From Leuctra nigra (taxonomy: Eukaryota > Arthropoda > Insecta > Plecoptera > Leuctridae), in contig OW203762.1 in assembly GCA_934045905.1 (NCBI GenBank), positions 52,291,411 through 52,355,410 of the forward strand: DNA of 64,000 nucleotides, given 5' to 3'. The translations under genes were made by a program, and so were the position numbers. Shown here one piece after another: positions 47,401-58,320 of the stretch. Numbering within the stretch: the first letter of the stretch is position 1; each line of letters opens with the position of its first letter. The notes below the pieces were generated by a model. It did no database searches and was not told where the DNA came from. It was given only the letters and a program-made list of their open reading frames with translations.

Positions 47401-49998
47401 GAGCCTGTGTTCAACTGGACAATACAAAGATATTAAACACATACCTGTAATTCTACATCCTAATTCACGACGATTCTTCTCATATCAATTACACATCACG
47501 AAACATCTCCAACTCGCCTGTGCTGTCAATGCATTCATCATTTTTGTCCACCACATTTTACGCAATTTTTTTACAGTCGCAACATCATAACATCAATTGA
47601 ACAGCATAAGGAGGCCCGAGGCCGTGACTATCAAAACAATTGCACAAAATCGCGTAAAATGTGGTGGACGAAAATGATGAATGCATTGACAGCACAGGCA
47701 AGTTGGAGATGTTTCGTGTGATGTGTAATTGTTGATATGAGAAAAATCGTGGTGAAAAATAAGGAAGAACTAGGATGTAGAATTACAGGTATGTGTTTAA
47801 TATCTTTGTATTGTCCATTTGAAGACAGGCTGATAATCTGTCTTTAGTCGATGTTTCTCCGTAATTCACAAAGCCTTTTCAAGAAAGTAAAGCATTTTCA
47901 TTATAAAAGTGTCATATGAAACATTAAAGCGATCTTTTGTGAACACTGTAGTACAAACCGCATTATTGTAGTCAACACCACTATAAAGATAATTGTACTG
48001 AAAGGTAACCTCTTTTTTACTGGGAAATAAAATGGCGTACACCGTGAGCTTGTAGGCTAGTCAGATCAAACGTAGATCAAACGGGTATTGAGTCCCTTTA
48101 ACCTCTAGGATTATCATATTTCATCGCCTATATATATATCCTATATAATTCCTATTCCTATATATTTTACCCCATCATTTAAACTTGCTTTGATGTAATT
48201 AAGACAGTATATAATTTATAAAGTAATAAAGTATGGTATAACAGCATGGCCCACTGTGCCCCACAACGGCTGACCCACTGTGCCCCACACTGTGTTTTAT
48301 CGCTTAATGCAGTTTTCCAAATATGTGTGCAATAATTACGCATGAAACTTATTATTAATTTGTGCAGAAGACTGAGATGAATATTTCATGATCATTAAAC
48401 AAAGTATTTTCATACTTGATGATGAAAAAAAAATAGTATTACAACAGACAATGAATTTACTTTGCACCGCCGAAAACAGAATGTGCTCATATCTTTTTAA
48501 AACCGCAGAGCACAAGCATCCAACCTAGCTGCACTTAGTTGATGCTATATAAGCAACTTATAAAACAATTCACGAAATTTTAAACCTAAACGTATCTGAG
48601 AAAAGTCCATGGCCCACTGTGCCCCATATGTTCCCCTACATAGATAATTATAATATAGGCTGGAATATTTTGACGGGGGGGTGGGGGGGGGGGGGGAAAT
48701 CTACGCTTCATCTACCTCTAGTAGGTGAGCTCTGATTTCATTGATAATAACAAGGATTCATTGTCAAGGAACCTGACCAGCAGCCAATCCGTTTATAGTT
48801 CAAATACCGTTTATGATTTTGTGGGTGGTGTATCTACTTCCTGTAGGCCAACGAACACAATCACCTGTTCCAAGCAGCCGGACAAACAAACCTAGTGACT
48901 TCGGAATGATAAACATTGCAAATAAGTAGAGCTTAGTTTAGGGTGTCCATATTTAGAATTTGGAAAATCGGGACAGTTTTGGGTTACAAAGGGGGGTCTG
49001 GGAGGAGGGCCCCCCAGCAACACATGGGCCTGGGCAGCGCAGGCCCGGGAAAATTTTGAATTTCAAGAATGAAATGAAATAGAGCAATTTCTATGCGTTT
49101 TGGACTAGAAATTTCGGCGATCCGAAATTCCATAATTTCCATATTGGGAACCGAAATTTCGGTTCACAATTATGGAAATTAAGTTTCAAAGTATTAGTTT
49201 CTATATATTTTCTCAAAAATTTGCATTATGGATGGACATTGCAAGTCGCCCAAATCGGCGATCGGCGATATGGTAGGGTCAAGTCGCCCAATCTGGCAAC
49301 CCTGAGACCATGTACATAACAGTCCAAGCAAATTGGACAAAGTCAGCTGGCTGTCAGTCAAGTGGACAGTGGCTGTCGAGACTCGAGATGGCTGTGAACA
49401 AACTGTTCATTCACTGCGCAGACAATAGATAGAGGCACAGCAGACTATTCGCCGTGCGGCAAATAATTAATTTACAAAAACACGGTAACATGTCAAAAAT
49501 CGGGACAAAAGACGTCCCGCTTGATGGTCGTGGGAACAGCGGAACAGGTTGCTAGAAAACGGGACTGTTCCGGCAAAATCGGGACGAATGGACACCCTAA
49601 GCTAGTTTCCTACTAGATGATGAGTACAAGGGCCTGGATATAACAACTGCACATTTAAAAACATAGATGAATGTTTGTGTTACTCACTGGCTCCACGACA
49701 AGTTGCAGTAACTATCACGAAATGGCACATTATCGCTCAGAGATCCCAGCTCGGAATCTTGCTCACTGCTTTCGGTGGTGCGAGAGGGTTCGCTCTCCGG
49801 ACTCAGAAGGCCATCCACCAAAGCTTGATTCTCACTGTCCAATCTTTGTCTTTGTGCAGGTCTGATATTCTCCTATAACATCATTTAAGTTAATACTAAT
49901 CACTGTAGGACAACAGGAGATGATCCAAATATTTGTAATTCACGTACCTCATCTTCGGAGTCGGTCCGCTTGCGTTTCAACAATGCCGGTGCAGGCAT
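38491..49998 (-). CDS. CycE: G1/S-specific cyclin E
   Basis: Cyclin E activates CDK2 to drive S-phase entry. Eight coding exons read on the minus strand with continuous phase: 49998-49948, 49872-49688, 46273-46066, 43792-43681, 40235-40105, 39964-39700, 39360-39140, 38658-38491, giving 446 aa plus TAA. The N-terminus holds a basic run ([12 protein letters not shown]) fitting a nuclear signal. The [12 protein letters not shown] segment precedes the cyclin box, which opens with [12 protein letters not shown], the family's MRAIL-type substrate-docking patch. The box continues with [50 protein letters not shown] and [10 protein letters not shown]. Near the C-terminus [10 protein letters not shown] (T426, S430) matches the CDK/Fbw7 phosphodegron of cyclin E, so turnover by SCF-Fbw7 is expected. 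The start is the only ATG upstream of the basic run. Introns 3 (46274-49687) and 5 (40236-43680) in genomic order hold large fold-back and hAT-like elements. An additional 5' non-coding exon upstream is likely but not identified. Confidence 0.96.
40666..41317. repeat. Palindrome split by a 5S SINE
   Basis: The left outer arm TCCAGTGTAATTGTT (40673-40687) pairs with AACAATTACACTGGA at 41296-41310. The inner arms 41089-41150 and 41232-41292 pair over about 62 bp with very few mismatches (CAAAATAGGGCTATGGACGT against ACGTCCATAGCCCTATTTTG). Removing the SINE at 40688-41084 brings the two left pieces together into one continuous arm matching the right arm. Confidence 0.8.
40688..41084 (-). mobile_element. 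5S rRNA-derived SINE, copy 2
   Basis: Reading the minus strand from 41084: ACCTCGGTTCTCGTTAGATC, then ACCGAGGTTAAGCAACATTG, then GTTGGATGGGTGACC, as in 5S rRNA. The body (CGTTGGGCCAGAGAGACTGG, TTGGGGGTCAGTGTGACG) matches copy 1 at 34491-34884. The 3' end is an (AAT)n tail (40688-40711) rather than poly(A), and the segment just before the tail differs between copies. Confidence 0.88.
41868..41975 (+). repeat. Dispersed repeat, copy 2 (cyclin E intron)
   Basis: Matches the repeat at 6185-6300, with CTCATTGGTTGACAGCTGT, TATTCGGTCATAATCGAAAA and GTGTTTTAG. No terminal inverted repeat is obvious. Confidence 0.7.
42103..42610. mobile_element. hAT-like MITE, 8-bp TSD catattag (cyclin E intron)
   Basis: Ends CAGTGTTGGGGAAGTTCC and GTTCCCTCCCCAACACTG. 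Flanks 42095-42102 and 42611-42618 are both catattag. Subterminal AAAAGTTC/GAACTTTT words are numerous. 508 bp, non-coding. Confidence 0.92.
44938..45935. mobile_element. 1-kb element with ACAGTTTATTCCATTT ends (cyclin E intron)
   Basis: ACAGTTTATTCCATTTTAAA at the left pairs with the right end AAATGGAATAAACTGT, extending through AAAAGGGAATGG over about 32 bp. TA lies at both borders, compatible with a TA-targeting element. The interior (45290-45900) contains AAAAGTTC words like the hAT-like element at 42103-42610, suggesting a composite. Confidence 0.65.
46455..48639. mobile_element. 2.2-kb element with GTAGGGGAACAT ends and GGGGCACAGTGGGCC words
   Basis: The left end GTAGGGGAACATGGGGCACA and the right end (reverse complement GTAGGGGAACATATGGGGCA) match. 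GGCCCACTGTGCCCC-like words recur at 46463, 46620-46660, 48245-48285 and 48609. No transposase frame was seen. The centre is an enormous inverted repeat (47115-48102). It fills much of a cyclin E intron. Confidence 0.7.
47115..48102. repeat. ~460-bp-arm inverted repeat
   Basis: Bases 47115-47575 and 47640-48102 are reverse complements at high identity around a centre of about 65 bases. Examples are TTTCCCAGTAAAAAA against TTTTTTACTGGGAAA, and TGTGCTGTCAATGCATTCAT against ATGAATGCATTGACAGCACA. A transcript of the cyclin E intron would form a very long double-stranded RNA here. Confidence 0.9.
48720..48835. mobile_element. Partial second copy of the CTCCCCC MITE
   Basis: Matches 23878-23988 in the same orientation (AGGTGAGCTCTGATTTCATT, GATAATAACAAGGATT, GTCAAGGAACC). 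The left half is missing; the right terminus is diverged. A G tract at 48675-48698 lies just upstream. Confidence 0.8.
48939..49599. mobile_element. hAT-like element with TAGGGTGTCCAT ends (cyclin E intron)
   Basis: TAGGGTGTCCAT and ATGGACACCCTA are inverted; AAATCGGGAC words lie just inside each end. The right flank is agctagtt (49600-49607) and the left flank is agcttagtt, i.e. the same with one extra t. 661 bp. It ends about 90 bases from cyclin E coding exon 2. Confidence 0.75.
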
Positions 49999-49999
49999 A

Positions 50000-51240
50000 G
50001 TCAGTTAGTTGACTCTTCTGAGAGAATTAAAATGACGTTCCAAGTTGATCCTATGAAGAAATGTCTAATTAATAGGTTGTTCCAATACGTAATGTCATTA
50101 AGATGTCTGACCACTTTACTGTAGGTACTACTAGATAGGACCAACTTGTTGCTCTTCCAAGAAAAAAGGGGATAAAGAACCTAGATACCTGGGTATTATT
50201 ATAATAATACAATTAAATTATCAATAATAAATCGAATTATTATATAATAAAATCCGTTCAATGTTTGTATTGGACACGGGTACAAAAAATAGCCTATTCC
50301 CATTGAAAACTAGCCTCAACCCTACAGGCCAGATCTAGATGAGCTTCACTCTTCGAGCACCGCAATACGATGGAATTTAGCTTGTTACAATGTTCGCGTA
50401 CTCAAAAGATAATGAACATTGAATTAAAAAAGAAGTACATTACCTTAAATATTAATTAGAAACTGAAATTGCACATAAATAATGATTGTCGAGTCATCAG
50501 CAATTGGGCGCCACATAAGCCAATGCTCATCCCGCCCGAATTCCTCAACAATGAACGTCCCCTGGTGGAAGCTTCCATTTTCTGTGGGATTTCCGAGTAG
50601 TACTTTTCTTGATAAAATCTCAAAAATTACAAATAAATAAGAATCGAAGTATCAATTTAATGCATTTGTTAATCATACGTAAAAAAAGAATTGCCATATC
50701 GCGTTTCGAACGCTTAGAAAATACTAATAAAATATCAATCGGGACAAGTTGCTCGCGCGCGAAAATCCTTGATCGCTTCCCCACACCCAAAGTGGATTAT
50801 TTCACCAATTCTTTAATTTCTCATATCGTCGATAGCATTCAAATGAAAATAAATGTTGTAGTTCTCGTTCTAAATAAATATAATTCAATACCAGCTTCTG
50901 GTAATCAATTGACAAGCCCAAGGCTAATATGGAAATTATTAGAGGGAACTTACAAGTATAGACATCAACTTCTGGATCCGTTGATTTGCATCTTGTGGCT
51001 CAAAACTGCCTCAAAATCGACACAATTTCATTCAACACATCACTTCAATGAGTTATATACTGATAATCGTTTTCCAAAACTAAACTTTTCACACAAATTC
51101 ATAAAACAACAGCACAACATAGACAAAGACCGTCAAGCACAAACTCTAATGGCAGGAAACTATTTGCCTTCCGGCTTGAAACCACTGTACAGAGCAGCAC
51201 TAGTCAGTAGAAAGAGGGGGAATTGTTTTGAGTTTTAAGC
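50000..51240. other. Upstream region of cyclin E
   Basis: Bases 50000-50600 presumably include the cyclin E 5' UTR and promoter. A 209-codon open frame on the plus strand (50609-51238) runs through AT-rich sequence; it shows no recognisable domain, signal or family motif and may be chance. I do not assign it a function. Confidence 0.35.
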
Positions 51241-51584
51241 ATTCTGATTGGTCGATTTGGCAGCTATATTCAATTTTCACAGCTGGCGCTCAGCTGATCG
51301 CTGCGATTCTCCTTTGCGCACGCGGGAATGAACGTCAAACTAGAGGCGGGACTCATTCAAAACATTATCATAATACTTGAATTGAAAGGAAGAAGAAAAG
51401 TATCTAAAATAATCGTATATAACACGACGTACGCGGAATGATGAATAACAGTCAATCTATTCACGCTTTTTCTCCATTCTTTGACAGTTACGAAATCAAA
51501 AAAAAAATATGTATCTATATTTTCAATACCTACAACACTAATCTTCAGCCTCCTCGGCTATTGTTTTTAGTTGAATCGATCGTA

Positions 51585-51850
51585 GGTTGAACGTATATCA
51601 AGTGTGTTCCCGTGCGAGTGGTGGAGGGTTGATTCGGTCGAGTGCGTACGGATGCCCGCACACGCACGCACCGCAAGGGAGTGTTTTTGGCGGCGGCGGG
51701 AAAGCGAGTGTTCACTGCGTCGCGTGGGGTGAACCATCTCTGAGGAATTTCCGCTCGACTCGACGCTCGTGTGCAGTTTGCGATGACATACTCAACCTCC
51801 CGCCGCCGTGCACTCGACTCGATCCGGTTATGTTTTATCTAATTAGTCGG
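51585..51850. promoter_or_regulatory. CpG-rich island
   Basis: Sharply higher GC and CpG than its surroundings (CGGATGCCCGCACACGCACG, GGCGGCGGCGGGAAAGCG, GCTCGACTCGACGCTCG). Such patches in insects often mark a promoter or 5' exon. The 103-codon frame across it has no recognised homology. It may belong to an alternative cyclin E first exon or to a gene not in view. Confidence 0.35.
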
Positions 51851-53569
51851 CAGACTGGGCCAGGTGCACACAAAAACAGCGCCTCAAGGGATTACTAATT
51901 GCGAGTTATCCAATAACAATTAATGCAAAGCGATATAGACACAAATTAAATCATCATTAATAAGACATTACAATTAAAAGCAATACCGATTTTGGTATTA
52001 AGCTGTACAGCAGTAAAATCGTTTTCAGTAGTTCAGCTGTCAAATAAAAAAATTCTGCTGAACTCTTAAAGTGGATTTATTAGTCTATGGTTGTATTGAC
52101 TAATAAATACTGGTAGTATACTACAGCACTGCAGACCATCACTTGTTGATTGTGATATATTCTATTTTTTCACCCTAAATAGGTATACCAGGTGGAATAA
52201 GAGCAATAAAACTACGACGGACGTCGCAGTTGGGTGAACAGAACATTGAAGGCAAGGTGGCCGGCAAAGTCAGTCACCGAGACCCTCATGAGGGTGCTTA
52301 TTTACTTCAAACACGGCTGCTTTCTTTGCAGTCGTCCAGAAGTCTCCTAGAGGCATTCTATAAGTCGTTCTAATCATCACATTCACGGGTTTTCTCCTTG
52401 TAGGCAGCATTATCTTTGCGGTTTCCTTGTCCACTTAATGAGCAGCTAACCGGAGTCGGCGTGAATAATTAGGGGAAAAGATCAGATGAATTTTACGGCC
52501 GTGCTCAAAATATCTAATCGTGTAGTATTTAAACGCGAGATATTAATTTGAAAGGAATGAAAACATTTCAATAGCTGATAGATTAATATGCCCATCCCGT
52601 CTCCAATAAATTCATTTTTTAGTCTTTTTGATCAGTCTCACAATCAGTTTAAAATGAAAAACGAAAGTGACTTTACTCTTTTTTGATACACGTTTTTATT
52701 TAATCTGTTTTCTGAGTTGGTTTTCTGTGAGGAGGGTAACTTCCAATTACTTGTCTCTGAGGGGAGCAACACATTGGAGGAATAAATCAGTGTTCTCTGA
52801 CATGAAGTCCGAGCTACACATTCCAGGAGAGTGTGTAGATTCATATCTCTGACAAAAGACGTGAAAATATATCTTATAACACATTGTTATGCTCCTAGCC
52901 TTCCTGCGTTCATTTCACAAAACAAATTAATTATTCATTCAGAACTTAATAATCTGTTTACCTACAACATTATTGAACATAACAAAATGTGTTTAAAAAA
53001 ATGTTAAAATAATTTTTTTTTGTATATTCAATATTATTCTACATCGGCGTTGGTATAATATTAGGTATATTTGGTGCCATTTCCGGGCCATAACCTGGTT
53101 CCCCGCTTTACATTTCACTTCTTTTTAGTAATTTTAGAATTCATTACGATGATGTTTAAAAAGTCGGCTTAGTGTGTACAATAGTTACATAATGAACAAC
53201 TTTTTTAATTATTGGTGACCAAATTTTTTACTTTTTGTGAATACCTAACAAAATAGCGCAACAAATAAATAAGAAAATAAATTCTGATGTTTTTTGTTAA
53301 ATCACAAAATACAATTTTTCTTATGCTGCAGTGATGTTAATAATATCTGATTCTGAGGCGTGTGCATGATTCCTTGACGATGCCGCGAACAGCAAGACTC
53401 GTCGCAATGAGCCTCGTATGTGGAGACACCCCTCTGTAAGCACCCCTTCGAGTCACCCCCATCAGGTATATCGCCGCTTGGTCGCGACCTGCCGGGACAA
53501 TGGCGGCAGGTATGGAGATGAAGCCGGTCCACATGTCCTCACACCCCAGCCCCGCACGTGATTCATGCA

Positions 53570-53600
<31 letters not shown>
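53570..53600. repeat. Poly(G) tract of about 30 bases
   Basis: An uninterrupted G run in the plus strand. The poly-glycine and poly-proline frames crossing it are artefacts. Similar shorter tracts lie at 48675-48698, 54104-54120 and, as C, 63642-63660. Confidence 0.95.
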
Positions 53601-53602
<2 letters not shown>

Positions 53603-54666
53603 TGGACCAGCGGCATGCATGGACAAGGCGCACGGAAGTCACAGCGAAATCACAGTGGAAATTCTACAGTTTGCTAATGGGATTGTGTGAAAAGTACCAG
53701 ACAGATGATTAATGATTTGATAAACTCATAACGCTTCAAGCAATCTTTGGTTTCTGTTAAATTTGTGGATAATTCCAGAGGAAACCCGGTTATACTGAAA
53801 ATCTTCTGTGGGGGTACGATCATATTATAAAATGACATTTTTGTTCTCGCCTGACAATTTTCTTGTTTCAATGTTATTCACTGCATTCTCGGGTGAGATG
53901 AGAAGCTACAATATATTATATAATCGTACACCTGGAAATGGAATCGATATCACAAATCACATCGAAATCTAGCCGATTTCAGCAGACTTCAATAAACTTG
54001 CACCTTTCGAATCATAACGGCTATTCTTTCTTGGCAGACAATTGGGATCAGGAACGCGTGATAATGCAACAAGACTAGTAACAAAGCGTGATTCAAATGC
54101 TTGGGGGGGGGGGGGGGGGGCAAAGGACACGTGAGACGTCGGTTTAAAGTTTAAAGGGACGACTGCAGCTTGCTTGGGGTGCAACTTGTGGTCCCTTCAA
54201 GATTCGGGGTTCTTGTACACCTTTGTATCTGCAAATGCAACAAGCAAGTCGTTATCCACATTGTGTCCTAGATGTCTTTATATTTGATATTATTTTAAAG
54301 AAGTCTGATCGAACTTCGTTGACTTGAAATCAGATTCGAATCCATAATACGTATAGTAGGTAGCCTACATCATATTCTATAAAATATCGGAATGTAAAAT
54401 ATAATATTTTGCAAGTTAATTTTTTTAATTAGTCCTACATAAATCTTAGATATTTCGAAACCTGACGATTATACTCAAATGTTAAGTAGATGTTCAATAC
54501 CAAGCTATGTTTGAATGATATTCTTCTCTTTTTCATGCTGGTACTGTCATTGATCGTACATTGAACATGTGTAGGGTTGCAGATTTTATGCACCTTCATT
54601 TAGAATCAGTTCTTGGATGTACAAGAGGGAAACTGACCTGACCCATCTTAATAAGCCATTCAGATT

Positions 54667-54910
54667 ATGCGTAACAGTTGCGTGAGTTGATACGGTGCGG
54701 AGAAACGAGAATGGGTCTTACGCATCGCATTAATTCTCATTGTCTTCACTTTGCAATGCAGGTCATACTTTTTACCTGCTTATTTCGGGTTTTTAACGTT
54801 TGCAGACCGAATTTTTCTTAGTCCCAAATGTTGCATTCTGAACCTTTTTATAATCTCACGCATTTTAGAGATGCGTAACAGTTGCGTGAGTTGATACGGT
54901 GCGGAGATGA
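54667..54910. repeat. Pair of 36-bp direct repeats
   Basis: The words ATGCGTAACAGTTGCGTGAG and TTGATACGGTGCGGAGA occur in the same order at 54667-54703 and 54871-54907, a spacing of 204 bases. The intervening sequence is unrelated. No known element was recognised. Confidence 0.8.
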
Positions 54911-57056
54911 GAGCGAAACTTCGATTGTACAGATGATTTATAATGGCATTATAATGAATATTGCTTTATTAATCACTGTCAATAATTCCTCGAAAAGATT
55001 CGGCAATAAAAAAATAAATTGCATGTTTGATGTAGTTAAGTGCAAGTCCAGAGCAGAGTTTGCATGAAGATGACTTGCCCGCAGGCTAATGCATTCTCCG
55101 GTAATCACCTATGCACTAGCTAATGCATCTAGTTGCTGACGGCGCATCACTGGACCAAATGCAATTTGGTCTCCGTGATGTTCCTCTCAGGCGTTCCTCG
55201 GACACATCAGAACACTCGCCGGGACGGGAGTTGAACCAAGACCACAGCACAACAGTCAACACTTCACGCAACAAGTAGGCACTTTCTATGCTCAATATGA
55301 GTTTCAAATGAGATGAGAACTTGACCTCAGAACAAGGTCGGTGTAGTGGTTCGGAGACCTTGTCGGGTGGAGACTGCCTTTCGGCGGAGTTTTCGCACGG
55401 AATTTTGCAAAATAAGTCACGATTTAACTCACAAGGTCGATTAATAAGCCGGTAAATTGAACGCCATGACGTAAACATTCATTAAATCCTCGCATGTTAA
55501 AGTGCTTCTATCCTGCAGGGGTAACAGATGGTCAGAGTCAAGACATTATTGCCGGCTAGAAAAAACTATGCACCAATCATTTCAACATTTTCATTCAACC
55601 GACTGTATAATTAATGGCTAATTATAAACAATACAAATGCTTGACTCTTAAAAGGCTGTATGACCGATACCACTTGACCAGTGATAAATCTTGATGTTGA
55701 CCAAACTCAATGGGGTGAGAGGGTATTTAATATTTATAAATTTGTTCCGAATATATTTCGATGTTTCTTTGGTGCAAGCTCTTTGCTCATGAAGAGGTGC
55801 ATGCAAAAGCGGCGTTCAAATTTGAATAGCTTAATTACTACTGCGACTTTATGGTACCTATACTGAATCAGTAAACTGCAAGATTCCGTAACTATGTCTT
55901 CTTATAGGCAGATAGTTAGGTGGTGGTAATAGTAATAAACTAATAGGTACTCTCTCTAGCTGTAGAATTAATTAAAAACTTAAAATATTTAAAGTATACT
56001 TCATAATCATGTCTCAAACAAAAAAATATTATTCTGGGATCTTTATTCAAAGTCTGAATAAAACGAGTAACATTTCGAAACTGAGACAATGGCCCAGGGG
56101 ACCTCTGCTCAGACCTCTGCCGTCAAAAGGCAGTTATGAACATATAAACACAATGCCACTGCTTTTCCCGCCAAAATCCAAGTTGAAATTTCAATGCGAG
56201 AGTTATGAATGAAAATTAAAAATGTGGAACTACAAAAGTAAAACAAATGTTTCTAAATAGAATCAATAGTGATTATTTGGTATCTAGTTTTTTATTAAAA
56301 GAAAAATGTAGTAATTAATAACTTTTACATTTATTAGGTATTATTTTTTTTTTAATTTTTCCTCATACAGAGTACCTACATACGTACTACATAATAGAAC
56401 CCACATTTACTAATTCAGTACTTGGTCCTACCCCATAAATTATTATCTTCCTTTGGTCCTATCCTCTGACAAAATCAAGTCATAGTTAAGTCATCCTCAG
56501 ACGGATTAGGAACATCGAATATTGATCTGTGGTAAAGTGATTCACAGATTCAAGAAAAGTGATAATTATAACCAATAGCACAAAAAGTAGTCCTTGTGCA
56601 GGAGTAGGTTGGGCTTTGTCTTCTCGTGTCCTCTTCCCTCTTCCTTCATCACACTCCAACAGACAGAGTGACCTCCCAAGCAGCCGATACCTACCGCAGT
56701 CGACGACGCAACCCGCCTCACAGGCTCCATTCAGCGCCTCAACTTATGCAACACGCAACACATCTTGAGAAAAGTGAGCAACATTTCAATCTCAATCGTG
56801 TTTGTACTTGGCAAGTCCGAAAATGCAAGAGTACCTACTTTTTTTAAAGATGGGATGAGATTCTCTTGTTCCGTATGAAGGGTGACAATTTTATAATCTT
56901 GCACCTAGATTCTTTGAAGAATATTTGTTAAAAATATGTTTTTTTATGTAGGTACTTCGAAGTTTTTACATGTGTTCAAAATTCTTTTGTGGGTAGATGT
57001 AGGGTGCCGGGGCGGAAGAACGAAGAATATAGTTTAAAATATTGATTTTGAGAAAG

Positions 57057-57900
57057 TCATCTCTGAATAAAAGGTGGACATTCATTGAAGGTGGACTGCA
57101 ATCGGTTCATACATGAATATTTACACACATTGATTCGACTTTTTGTCACAGCAAATAAATCAAGGTTTCTAGTAAGTCTACCAGGAACAGGAATATTAAT
57201 ATGACGTAATAAAACACTAGAATCTAAGATGTTATTTAAAATTTTTAATAGAAAAAGCACATCACATATTTTCCTCCTATTGTAAAGAGTCGTCAAATTT
57301 AGTTCCCTAGAAAGTACACTGTAGTCAGCTCTATGGAATTCTACCCTCCGTTTTTCACATATAATTTTAATAAATCTTTTCTGTACAGATTCAATACTAG
57401 CTACATTTGACACATGCGAATCATTTGGATTCCAAATTACAGTTGCGTAATCAACGTGAGGTCGCACTAATGAAACATAAAGGTATCTTACTGTAGCTTC
57501 ACTGAACTCTTTACAACAGTTTCGCTTTATAAATCCCAGCAGTTTGAATGCTTTTGGTGCAATATTGTTCACATGCCTATTGAATGATAAATCATGGGCA
57601 ATAGTGACCACTATTCACGGATATATAGTCACGGATATGTTTTACACGTTCCAACAACACTCCACTCACAAAATAATCATTAATTATATAATTCCTTTTA
57701 TTTGTAAAGGAGATAATATTGCACTTGGATATATTTAGATTAAGCTTCCACTGTTCACACCACAGGGACAGGGCCGCTAGATCTTGCTGAAGGAGATCAC
57801 AGTCCAACGTGTCATTGACAGGGCGAAATACCTTCAGATCATCAGCGTACATGAGCGATTTGGAATGTTTAAAACAAGAGGGAATGTCATTTACAAACAT
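57057..57900 (-). pseudogene. Non-LTR retrotransposon reverse transcriptase fragment
   Basis: On the minus strand the sequence starts at FVNDIPSCF, has the catalytic YADD box (SLMYADDLKVF), then LSLWCEQWKLNLNISKC, and after a frameshift near 57600-57625 continues with HDLSFNRHV, VSLVRPHVDYATVIWNP and ESVQKRFIKIIC. This is the C-terminal half of a Jockey/CR1-type reverse transcriptase. It is truncated at the 5' end and frameshifted, hence inactive. Confidence 0.88.
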
Positions 57901-57940
57901 TTCTCATGTTTATAAATACCAACTGCAATGTGAAAAGATT

Positions 57941-58013
57941 TTCCTCGAGTGGGACTCGAACCCACGACCTTCCGATATCCAGTCAGATGCTCTACCAGCT
58001 GAGCTATCGAGGC
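57941..58013 (-). repeat. tRNA-like sequence, minus copy of dimer
   Basis: A 73-base cloverleaf: acceptor GCCTCGA/TCGAGGA (first pair mismatched), D arm GCTC/GAGC, anticodon stem TCTGA/TCGGA with loop CTGGATA, T arm GTGGG-TTCGAGT-CCCAC. A GGA anticodon would mean serine, but serine tRNAs need a long variable arm and this has five bases. It is a tRNA-derived repeat. Confidence 0.75.
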
Positions 58014-58247
58014 AGTTCACAGTGCAGCGGCTGGTTCCAATATAAGCTGCGTTAGCAACTTACCGATTTTGAAGATAGGATTTGAAGATAGATATGATTA
58101 TAGGATTATATAGGATTTATAGGATTATAGGATTATATGATTATATGATTATAGGATGATTATATGATTTGAAGATAGGATTTTGAAGATTTTGAAGATA
58201 GTTGCTAACGCAGCTTATATTGGAACACAGCCGCTGCACTGTGAACT

Positions 58248-58320
58248 GCCTCGATAGCTCAGCTGGTAGAGCATCTGACTGGATATCGGAAGGTCGTGGG
58301 TTCGAGTCCCACTCGAGGAA
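58248..58320 (+). repeat. tRNA-like sequence, plus copy of dimer
   Basis: Identical fold and sequence to the minus copy at 57941-58013. It is followed by AATCTTTTCACATTGCAGTT, which is also mirrored in the other arm, showing that the repeat unit extends beyond the tRNA part. Confidence 0.75.

Larger units (their letters stand above)
51900..57050. other. Gene-poor intergenic region
   Basis: No conserved exon was recognised. It contains G tracts at 53570-53600 and 54104-54120, a CpG-rich patch at 53330-53570, a 36-bp direct repeat at 54667 and 54871, and AT-rich remainder. A 120-codon minus-strand frame at 55116-55478 has no family assignment. Confidence 0.5.

Noticed and set aside
53337..53712. 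Poly-proline / poly-glycine ORFs
   Set aside because: Generated by the G tract at 53570-53600; no conserved flanking domain.
55116..55478. 120-codon minus-strand ORF as a gene
   Set aside because: No recognisable family, no splice or context support; some words resemble repeat-derived translations.
57941..58320. tRNA-Ser (GGA) genes
   Set aside because: Five-base variable loop is wrong for serine, the first acceptor pair is mismatched, and both copies sit in an inverted repeat.
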